Below, piece after piece: positions 1 to 4,905 of a stretch of 5,169 bases of DNA. Position numbers and translations under genes: made by a program. Source of the stretch: a bacterium ADurb.Bin374 (GTDB taxonomy: Bacteria; Riflebacteria; Ozemobacteria; Ozemobacterales; Ozemobacteraceae); assembly GCA_002068715.1 (NCBI GenBank), contig MWAR01000077.1, positions 1 to 5,169 of the forward strand. The letters are read 5' to 3'. Within the stretch, counting starts at the first letter, position 1. Each line of letters begins with the position of its first letter. The notes beneath the pieces are model-generated. The model worked only from the letters and a program-made list of their open reading frames with translations. It searched no databases and was not told the DNA's origin.

Positions 1-162
1 TCGGCAGTCGGCAACAGAGAGGACGGCATTGCATTGCCGAATCTCGAGTCACCTTCGTTCGGGAAAAGGGTGATCCACTTTGACGCTGCGAATAACCAGA
101 TCGTTGTCATTGCCCCTTCCGGCAGCAATCTCGGGGTCATGACGTTCAAAGTCCAGAATTAA
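1..162 (+). CDS. 3' end of an unrecognised protein gene (partial, 53 residues)
   Basis: Reading from base 1 in frame 1 gives 53 uninterrupted codons ending in TAA at 160-162. The 5' end lies outside the window. Codon choice is rich in C/G-ending codons like the neighbouring genes, and a strong hairpin terminator follows 18 bases after the stop; both support a real gene end. The peptide alternates short hydrophobic strands with turns: a stretch around VIHFDAANNQIVVIAPSG is followed by a final strand ending TFKVQN. This suggests a beta-rich domain, perhaps the tail of an exported or surface protein, but I recognise no family motif. No transmembrane segment or catalytic motif is visible. It converges with the minus-strand peptidase gene, so it is not in the same operon as that gene. 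Confidence 0.7.
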   Translation, partial: SAVGNREDGIALPNLESPSFGKRVIHFDAANNQIVVIAPSGSNLGVMTFKVQN

Positions 163-179
163 TACGATCCCCAAGAATG

Positions 180-217
180 AACCCCGGGGCCGACATCTCG
201 GCTCCGGGGTTTCTCTT
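180..217 (+). terminator. Rho-independent terminator after the left partial gene, possibly bidirectional
   Basis: Bases 180-193 pair with 198-211 in a 14-bp stem that is perfect apart from one G-T wobble, closing a 4-base CATC loop. The stem is very GC-rich (ACCCCGG against CCGGGGT) and runs into a pyrimidine tract TTTCTCTTT. It starts 18 bases after the TAA at 160-162, where an intrinsic terminator is expected. On the opposite strand the stem is followed by TTCATTCTT, a weaker T-rich tail. It might therefore also stop transcripts arriving from the convergent peptidase gene, for which I see no better terminator. Confidence 0.88.
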
Positions 218-333
218 TAAGACGGCGACAATTATATATCAATATCGATATAACATCAGATCGTGAATCCGGGCGGGGTTCAAACCACCCGTCCCTTCAA
301 CATCAACATAATTTCTGGGCGGTTCCTGGTTGT

Positions 334-440
334 CTTGGCGTCTTCGTGGTGAATCTTCGCTGTGCCTCGGTGTCTCTGTGGCTGATGCGATTTTTTCTCG
401 GGATTTTCCCCGTGAGTTCTTCGTGTTCTCCGTGGTGAAG
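334..440. repeat. Degenerate GTG-punctuated ~9-nt periodic repeat, left flank of the peptidase gene
   Basis: This gene-free spacer holds several related segments: around 334-353 (CTTCGTGGTGAA core), 359-384 (GTGCCTCGGTGTCTCTGTGG) and 416-440 (GTTCTTCGTGTTCTCCGTGG). The last reads as successive 9-mers of the form TTCTTCGTG, TTCTCCGTG. Bases 416-440 match 2560-2584 on the other side of the peptidase gene at 20 of 25 positions, with the first 11 identical. From general familiarity, such 'cttcgtgttctccgtgg' strings occur as dispersed intergenic repeats in various bacterial genomes, but I cannot assign a named family. They read through as low-complexity pseudo-peptides (FFVFSVV), so the short plus-strand reading frame here is best treated as spurious. 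The rest of 218-333 is an AT-rich stretch with a 10-base palindrome at 242-251 and nothing else I can support. Confidence 0.6.
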
Positions 441-454
441 CGGCTTCTTCGGTT

Positions 455-2395
455 CTACCGGCTTGAGGTGAGGGTTCGGGGGTTGCCGGCGTTGTCGGAG
501 ACGGTGAGGGTGACGTTCTTTTTCGCTTTGCCGGGGCCGATCGGGACGTAGATTTCGTCCTTATCGGGGTCGGAATCGGGGGAGACGCTTTCGCCGTTCA
601 CGGTGGCGCGGGCGGATTCGTAGTCGACTCCCTCACCAGTGTCGTCGACGCCGAAGACGGCGCAGAGGCCGAGACGTTTCACCGTGCGCCGGGGTTTCAC
701 CGTGACGACGGGCGGAACGGTGTCTTCGAGAACCACGGATGGTCGCAGACATCGGGAGGTGACGGCCATGGTCGACTCCCTCCCCTCGCCGCCCGAGTAA
801 GATCGGGCATTTCCATCGACCTCGTAGACTCCGAGGGTTCGCGATGCCGTCAGGCCTTTCAGATCGATTTCGAGCCGGATCGGCTTCGCGGTGACCAGCC
901 AGGGCGGCGAAAACTGCCAGACCGGGCTTTTCGCGGGCAGAATCCCCTTTTTCGCGGAACCGCCGGGCCGTGGAGCGTTATCCGTGATATCCAGCCGTGC
1001 CAGGATCGGGAAGTTCAGGGCACCGGCCGGGATGACCACTCGTGCCCCGTCCGCCGTAACGGTTCCGCCACTGACCGGCACGAAAACGTGCGGCGGCAGA
1101 AGCGTTTCTCCTCCGCATCGCGCCCCGCCCGCCCAACGCTCCGCGTTCGGGAAGGCAACCTGCACGATGCCGCCGGAACCGAACGATGCCGGGAGATCCG
1201 CCTCGCCGCCGGAAGCATCAGTGCATCGGACATGTGTATAGTCTGAAGTATGCATCGTATCGGCGAGCACCGCTTCGGCGACGACTCCATACGTGGTGTA
1301 ATGGCACCGGCGAACGCGGAGCATTCCGTCAAACACGTTCTTCGCCTGCCGAAGGCCGCGCGTATCGACACGCCCTTTTGCGACGATTCTGTTCCCGCCG
1401 AAGTCGACGGCTTCGATCGTCAGTTCCTCGACGCTGCCCGGGGCATCCCCCAACGCACCGCTCCAAGGGACGAACCCCTCGGAAAACCGCAATGTCTCGA
1501 ACGGCCAGCGAAACATCGTATACACGTATCCTGCTCCGGGGAGGCTGGTTCTGGGGTAATCGTAAATCCAGGATGCCTGGGAATTCTCATCGTACGCATA
1601 CTGATTGAAGCTTCGCCGCAACAAAAGCTTTCCGTTTATAGCTATAGATATATGTTCGATTCCGAATTTGTTTCCACCCTCTCCGTTGTCGACGAGACCG
1701 ACGGAAAAGCCGCTTTTCCCTTCCAGCACGGGAACGCCGTCCCAGCTCCAGGTTCCATCCTTCTGTCGTTTAAGGGATACGGCCGCGGGCAGAAACCCGC
1801 CGTTGATCCTGGTTTCCGGAGAAAGCGGGTCGACATACAGCGTGAGAAACACCGGCGGAATGCGGTCGGGCACTGTCAGGCCGACCGCCGCGGGCGTGAT
1901 GGGATCGTCGTTGAACCGCCGCAGCTCGAAGTGCAGATGGGCCGGCCCGAGGCCGGTCTCGCCGGTGAACGCGATGACCTGGCCTTTTTTCACGGGGAAC
2001 CGGTCGGGTCCGAAGCTGTCGTCGATGCCGTAGCGGGCCTTCATCTTCTTCAGCTTTTCGGCGACATACGCCGCGACGGGGCCGGCGAAATCATCCAGGT
2101 GGCCATAGACGGATCTGACGCCCAGCTGCGGATGATCGACATACAGGGCGTATCCGAAACCCCGCCACTGGACCTTCACACGTGACACGAAGCCGTCGGC
2201 GGGCGCCTTGACGGGGAACCCGGTCTGCAGGCGGGTCCGGATGTCGATCCCCCCGTGGAATCGCCAGCCGCGAGATTCGCAGAAACTCGAACTGGGACTG
2301 ATCTCGATATCGAGAGGCCACCGGAACTGGTCGGCCAGCGACGGTCCGACGGCCGCGAGTCCAGATAATATAGATGCAACAATTATTTTCTTCAT
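455..2395 (-). CDS. Secreted M23-family (LytM-type) zinc metallopeptidase with long C-terminal beta-domains
   Basis: This is a 646-residue exported protein. Residues 1-21 form a Sec signal peptide (MKK, hydrophobic core, likely cleavage after SLA-21). The M23 domain spans about residues 25-170. It shows HGGID (H47 and D51, zinc ligands), YGHL (H99, catalytic) and PAHLHFE (H153 catalytic, H155 zinc ligand), so all signature residues are intact. In known M23 enzymes this site hydrolyses peptide cross-links of peptidoglycan. Residues ~175-345 resemble the beta-rich extension seen in other M23 proteins (VDNGEGGNKFGI, AVDFGGN). Residues ~443-515 look ZU5-like (GGTVTADGARVVIPAGAL). Residues ~558-640 look Ig-like (DTVPPVV, DDTGEGVD, TVSDNAGN). 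Six cysteines (39, 364, 391, 427, 549, 578) could form disulfides after export. The start is fixed by a Shine-Dalgarno site 8 bases upstream and by the signal peptide. The gene is transcribed away from fliK from its own promoter. Enzyme class is confident; the physiological substrate and any flagellar role are unknown. Confidence 0.93.
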   Translation of the reverse strand: MKKIIVASILSGLAAVGPSLADQFRWPLDIEISPSSSFCESRGWRFHGGIDIRTRLQTGFPVKAPADGFVSRVKVQWRGFGYALYVDHPQLGVRSVYGHLDDFAGPVAAYVAEKLKKMKARYGIDDSFGPDRFPVKKGQVIAFTGETGLGPAHLHFELRRFNDDPITPAAVGLTVPDRIPPVFLTLYVDPLSPETRINGGFLPAAVSLKRQKDGTWSWDGVPVLEGKSGFSVGLVDNGEGGNKFGIEHISIAINGKLLLRRSFNQYAYDENSQASWIYDYPRTSLPGAGYVYTMFRWPFETLRFSEGFVPWSGALGDAPGSVEELTIEAVDFGGNRIVAKGRVDTRGLRQAKNVFDGMLRVRRCHYTTYGVVAEAVLADTMHTSDYTHVRCTDASGGEADLPASFGSGGIVQVAFPNAERWAGGARCGGETLLPPHVFVPVSGGTVTADGARVVIPAGALNFPILARLDITDNAPRPGGSAKKGILPAKSPVWQFSPPWLVTAKPIRLEIDLKGLTASRTLGVYEVDGNARSYSGGEGRESTMAVTSRCLRPSVVLEDTVPPVVTVKPRRTVKRLGLCAVFGVDDTGEGVDYESARATVNGESVSPDSDPDKDEIYVPIGPGKAKKNVTLTVSDNAGNPRTLTSSR

Positions 2396-2403
2396 GCGCC
2401 CAT

Positions 2404-2410
2404 CCCCCTT
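2404..2410 (-). promoter_or_regulatory. Ribosome binding site of the M23 peptidase gene
   Basis: On the minus strand AAGGGGG lies 8 bases upstream of the ATG at 2395-2393. This spacing supports that ATG, which also begins the signal peptide. Confidence 0.75.
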
Positions 2411-2422
2411 GTTCGAAACGAA

Positions 2423-2451
2423 ATCATACCCTCCCCCGTGCCCCCCGTCAA
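2423..2451 (-). promoter_or_regulatory. Sigma-70-type promoter of the M23 peptidase gene
   Basis: On the minus strand the -35 box TTGACG (2451-2446) and the -10 box TATGAT (2428-2423) each match the consensus at five of six positions and are separated by exactly 17 bases. Transcription would start near 2416, giving a leader of about 20 bases that contains the ribosome binding site. The spacer is almost entirely G (runs of five, five and three), which is unusual and overlaps a G-quadruplex motif. The match suggests housekeeping rather than flagellar-class expression of the peptidase. Confidence 0.82.
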
Positions 2452-2455
2452 ACCC
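2429..2455 (-). other. Canonical G-quadruplex motif overlapping the peptidase promoter
   Basis: The minus strand reads GGG, 6-base loop TTTGAC, G6, 3-base loop CAC, G5, 1-base loop A, GGG. Four G-runs of at least three with loops of 6, 3 and 1 fit the standard intramolecular quadruplex rule. The motif covers the -35 box (which forms the first loop) and the whole 17-base spacer, on the non-template strand. Motif presence is read directly from the sequence. Folding in the cell and any regulatory effect are inference. Confidence 0.65.
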
Positions 2456-2496
2456 TGCACGCAGATCAATTCAAGGAAGAAGCCCAACCACTGAAC

Positions 2497-2578
2497 CACA
2501 GAGGACACTGAGGGCACAGAGGTTTCACAGAAAAAATCCACCTTTCGTGAAACCTCCGTGTTCTTCGTGTCCTCTGTG
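2497..2578. repeat. Large imperfect inverted repeat between the divergent promoters
   Basis: Bases 2497-2528 are the reverse complement of 2547-2578 at 27 of 32 positions. The outer 12 pairs (CACAGAGGACAC with GTGTCCTCTGTG) and the inner nine (GAGGTTTCAC side) are perfect, and the mismatches cluster in the middle. Four further pairs (GAAA at 2530-2533 with TTTC at 2543-2546) extend the stem past one bulged base, leaving a loop of about nine bases. The right arm carries the same GTG-punctuated 9-mers (TTCTTCGTG, TCCTCTGTG) as the repeat at 334-440. The element lies upstream of both predicted transcription starts, so neither predicted transcript would contain it. It could act as a DNA cruciform or insulator, or simply be a dispersed repeat. 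No transposase or clear target duplication is seen. Confidence 0.8.
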
Positions 2579-2629
2579 ATGAGCGTATTTTCGAAATTCA
2601 ATTTTTTCGACGACAAGGCACAAATGGTC

Positions 2630-2657
2630 TAAAGGTTCGGGATGAAAATGACGATAC
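2630..2657 (+). promoter_or_regulatory. Sigma-28 (FliA)-like promoter candidate for fliK-flgD
   Basis: TAAA at 2630-2633 followed after 16 bases by GACGATAC at 2650-2657 resembles the flagellar sigma-28 pattern TAAA-N15-GCCGATAA: four of four and six of eight positions, with the spacer one base longer than ideal. Its placement about 60 bases before fliK, the first flagellar gene after a divergent gene, makes it the best promoter candidate in this stretch. An AT-rich tract at 2587-2607 lies just upstream. No good sigma-70 or sigma-54 alternative was seen. The assignment remains tentative because of the spacing. Confidence 0.45.
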
Positions 2658-2665
2658 AGATTATG

Positions 2666-2683
2666 GGGAAGTAGCATCTTCCC
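2666..2683 (+). other. Small hairpin at the predicted 5' end of the fliK transcript
   Basis: GGGAAG (2666-2671) pairs with CTTCCC (2678-2683) around a 6-base loop. If transcription starts about seven bases after the sigma-28-like box, near 2664, this hairpin would be the first structure of the messenger, 11 bases before the Shine-Dalgarno site, and could protect the 5' end. No T-tract follows, so it is not a terminator. The stem is short and could be chance. Confidence 0.3.
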
Positions 2684-2694
2684 GAACATCAATC

Positions 2695-2706
2695 GAAAGG
2701 AGGTGA
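2695..2706 (+). promoter_or_regulatory. Extended Shine-Dalgarno site of fliK
   Basis: GAAAGGAGGTGA matches 12 consecutive bases of the complement of the standard bacterial 16S rRNA 3' end. The AGGAGG core (2698-2703) is 13 bases from the ATG at 2717, longer than the usual 5-9. No in-frame ATG, GTG or TTG lies closer; only an ATC at 2711, itself 7 bases from the core, is better spaced. The ATG at 2717 is kept as the start. Confidence 0.85.
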
Positions 2707-2716
2707 AACCATCGTC

Positions 2717-4894
2717 ATGAAAACAGCCACAGATCACGTGGATACCAGTTCTCTGGTGAACGTATTCTTCACGAAGACCTTTACCCCGCCATCCCAGGCG
2801 CAGTCAGGTCCCTCTTCGTTCGGAGAACTCCTGTCTGGACTCGTGAACTCGAAATCGAACGTCTCCTTCTCGTCGAAGCCGCAGAAACCCGCGGCGTCCG
2901 AGCGAACCGCATCGGCCGGTAGGCCTCAGGAAGTGTCTCAACGTCCTTCCAAGGAGCATGCGGTACAAACCGAGAAAGATACCAAGCGCATCGACCAAAA
3001 GCCCGAGAAACCCAGGATGTCCTCCAAAGACACCACGCCCGGGGTGCGCGAAAAACCTTCCATCGACAAGTCCGAAGGCTCAAAACAAGCCTCCGAAGCG
3101 ACCAAACCCACTGAAGACGAAGTTCTCCAGGAAAGCCACAAGATCCTCAACAAGCTGAATTCAAACGATGATTCATCGGCTGAAACCGCGCTATCGGCCC
3201 TCCGCGCGGATGAAACGGTCGGCGAATTCTGGCAGTCGCTCGATGACAAGACGGCCCTGGAACTGATCGAATCCCTGGAAGCGATAACCCCCGACATGCT
3301 GGCGGCAAGCCTCGAGCTCATGAAAACCATGAAGCCCGAGGCTCAGGTCGTCACGCCCGAGGTCGCAGAACAGCCCGACCTGATCGAGGCCGTCGACGCC
3401 ATATCCGAGGAAGATCAGCCCGATATGCCCGAAGGCGAGGAAGGCAGTTCCGAGGAAACGGAGGACGTCGAGACGGTTTCGACCCAGGCCGTTCCCGTCC
3501 AGGCAACAACTCAGGCCCAGGATTCGGAACAGTCTTCCGAAACCGTGGAGATTCCCGTCGACACCGAAGCCATAAGCTCCATCAAGGAAGCGAAGGCCGA
3601 CACCGCGTATTCCGCACAGGAATCCGCGAAGTCCGTCGTTTCCGAGAAGAAGGTGGAAGCTTCGGATACGGCAAAAACGTCCGAAAAGCCCGCGGGCGAT
3701 TCCCAGGCCGACGAGGTTCTTTCCGCGCTCCGCAGCAATCCAGAAACGGCCGAGTTCTGGAAGAGCGTCGACGATGAGACGGCTCACAAACTGTTGTCGG
3801 TCCTCTCGAAGATGAAGGGCGGAAGAACGGGTGAAGAGCTGGTCACGACACTTTCCGGTGAAAAACCGGTCGAAGGTGATCCCGAGGTTGCATCGGAGAT
3901 GGCCGTCGATACGTCTTCGCAGGCGATGAATGTCCAGACCGAAGCCGCTTCGGCTGAAAAACGGCCAGACCGGAAAGTGCGCGACAAGGCAGGCTCGAAT
4001 GAAGAGTCACGCGTCACCCCGGAAAACGAGTCAGCCGTCGAGACGACACGGAAAACCACGTTCGGAAGCGACGCGAAGTCCCTGCGGCAGGAGTATCGGG
4101 AAGCAAGGGAATCCCATGCTCATTCCGCATCGGCCCAGGCAAACACCGTAGGCACCAACGGCACATCCTCCGGTGTGTTCTCGGTCACCACGTCCGCCCA
4201 GGCGGCTCTCAGCGGCGACGCTCCGGACATTTCGGACCTGCTGAAATCCTTCCAGTCTCGTGGGGAAACGGCGAAAGCGGACGGGCGCCAGGCTCCGAAC
4301 CTCGCTTCCAATCAGGGTGTCAAGCGTGTCAGCATGTCGGGGCACGAGGCATCGCGGGAGTTCTCGTTCACCCGTGACAACTCGTCGAACGCGCAGTCGG
4401 TCCGTTCCGACACCTCGCAGGCGAAGGGCGGCGACTCGGTGAAGTCGGCGATCTTCTCGCAGATCATCGAGAAGGCCGAATTCTTCAAGGGACCGCAGCA
4501 GCTCAAGGTCATGACGCTCCAGCTCAAGCCGGAGTCGCTCGGAAAACTCGAAATGCAGCTGGCGACGAAGGACGGGGCTGTAACGGCCAGAATCTCGGCG
4601 GAAAATGCCGTGGTGAAGGAGAAGCTGGAGCAGCTTGTTCCCCAGATTCGCGAGCATCTGGAACAGCAGGGCGTGAATATCCTGCAAATTTCCGTGGATG
4701 TTTCGCGGAGAGAATCCGATGGAAGTGATAGAGGGATGTCGAACGGCGAGCATCAGCCCGGTTTGCGGGTCGGCTCCCGGCGTTCGTCCCGAAGCGGTTC
4801 TTCGGATTCAGACGCAATCGAATCCTCCGTTCTCATCAATCCGGAAATCAGAAGAATGGCGTTACACATCAAGGCCGTCGACGTGACGGTCTAG
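2717..4894 (+). CDS. fliK: Flagellar hook-length control protein FliK
   Basis: FliK (725 residues) is a secreted molecular ruler of the flagellar type III export apparatus. It measures the growing hook and, through its C-terminal domain acting on FlhB, switches export from hook to filament substrates. The C-terminal hook-length domain (Flg_hook type) spans about residues 575-662. It contains the signature LQLKPESLGKLEMQL (601-615, with P605 and G609), then an amphipathic helix with KEKLEQLVPQIREHLEQQGV and a final strand ILQISVDV. Upstream, residues ~20-575 are Ser/Glu/Lys/Gln-rich and probably disordered, as expected for the ruler part. They are basic around 50-130 and acidic around 215-255. 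Two copies of a ~36-residue motif (155-190 and 331-366) interrupt this region. A Ser/Arg-rich linker (666-700) precedes a short hydrophobic tail ending in KAVDVTV. The protein is longer than many FliK proteins. It is followed 11 bases later by flgD. The identification rests on the C-terminal domain plus the flgD neighbour. Confidence 0.93.
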   Translation: MKTATDHVDTSSLVNVFFTKTFTPPSQAQSGPSSFGELLSGLVNSKSNVSFSSKPQKPAASERTASAGRPQEVSQRPSKEHAVQTEKDTKRIDQKPEKPRMSSKDTTPGVREKPSIDKSEGSKQASEATKPTEDEVLQESHKILNKLNSNDDSSAETALSALRADETVGEFWQSLDDKTALELIESLEAITPDMLAASLELMKTMKPEAQVVTPEVAEQPDLIEAVDAISEEDQPDMPEGEEGSSEETEDVETVSTQAVPVQATTQAQDSEQSSETVEIPVDTEAISSIKEAKADTAYSAQESAKSVVSEKKVEASDTAKTSEKPAGDSQADEVLSALRSNPETAEFWKSVDDETAHKLLSVLSKMKGGRTGEELVTTLSGEKPVEGDPEVASEMAVDTSSQAMNVQTEAASAEKRPDRKVRDKAGSNEESRVTPENESAVETTRKTTFGSDAKSLRQEYREARESHAHSASAQANTVGTNGTSSGVFSVTTSAQAALSGDAPDISDLLKSFQSRGETAKADGRQAPNLASNQGVKRVSMSGHEASREFSFTRDNSSNAQSVRSDTSQAKGGDSVKSAIFSQIIEKAEFFKGPQQLKVMTLQLKPESLGKLEMQLATKDGAVTARISAENAVVKEKLEQLVPQIREHLEQQGVNILQISVDVSRRESDGSDRGMSNGEHQPGLRVGSRRSSRSGSSDSDAIESSVLINPEIRRMALHIKAVDVTV
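3179..3286 (+). repeat. FliK internal repeat, copy 1 (residues 155-190)
   Basis: This copy encodes a helical-looking segment with the pattern (A)-x3-LSALR-x6-EFW-x-S-x-DD-x-TA-x2-L-x3-L. It shares 16 of 36 residues with copy 2 without gaps, including LSALR, EFW, DD and TA. Codons for shared residues often differ between the copies (cta tcg gcc against ctt tcc gcg), so the duplication is old and kept at protein level. The following residues (191-207) continue as a second predicted amphipathic helix. Confidence 0.75.
3707..3814 (+). repeat. FliK internal repeat, copy 2 (residues 331-366)
   Basis: This is the second copy of the motif (LSALRSNPETAEFWKSVDDE and onward), beginning 176 residues after copy 1. 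The Trp at 348 aligns with the Trp at 172; these are the only two Trp in the protein. The ordered-looking, Trp-containing motif stands out against the low-complexity sequence on both sides. Confidence 0.75.
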
Positions 4895-4898
4895 GAGG
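4893..4898 (+). promoter_or_regulatory. Ribosome binding site of flgD overlapping the fliK stop
   Basis: AGGAGG shares its first two bases with the TAG stop of fliK (4892-4894) and sits 7 bases before the flgD ATG. The overlap points to translational coupling of the two genes on one messenger. Confidence 0.88.
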
Positions 4899-4905
4899 CA
4901 GGCAG

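Noticed and set aside
242..251. ATATCGATAT palindrome in the AT-rich part of the left spacer
   Set aside because: A 10-base palindrome in AT-rich DNA can arise by chance, and no gene start on either strand lies nearby for it to regulate.
270..297. Imperfect GGGCGGGG/CCACCCGTCCC hairpin considered as a peptidase terminator
   Set aside because: Pairing needs bulges and there is no T-tract on the minus strand after it.
330..551. Plus-strand reading frame of 73 codons in the left spacer
   Set aside because: It consists of GTG-repeat sequence (FFVFSVV) and antisense of the peptidase 3' end, with no Shine-Dalgarno site and no family signature.
1250..2185. Plus-strand 311-codon open frame antisense to the peptidase gene
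   Set aside because: The minus strand has a signal peptide, intact M23 motifs, a promoter and a ribosome binding site. The plus-strand product shows no recognisable domain and is explained by GC-rich antisense openness.
2497..2578. Inverted repeat considered as an insertion-sequence or MITE end pair
   Set aside because: There is no transposase and no clear target-site duplication, and the arms are separated only by a short loop, so a stem-loop repeat is the simpler reading.
2392..2737. Small minus-strand frames across the divergent intergenic region
   Set aside because: They translate the repeat into TEDTKNTE and HRGHEEH-type strings, which are typical artefact peptides of such repeats, and they overlap the two promoter regions.
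3191..3787. Minus-strand 198-codon frame within fliK
   Set aside because: It is antisense to low-complexity FliK sequence, giving Gly/Leu/Phe-rich monotony with no start signal; the FliK frame has the clear domain.
4031..4753. Minus-strand 240-codon frame within the fliK 3' half
   Set aside because: It overlaps the conserved FliK C-terminal domain in antisense and has an Arg/Leu-rich shadow composition with no motif.
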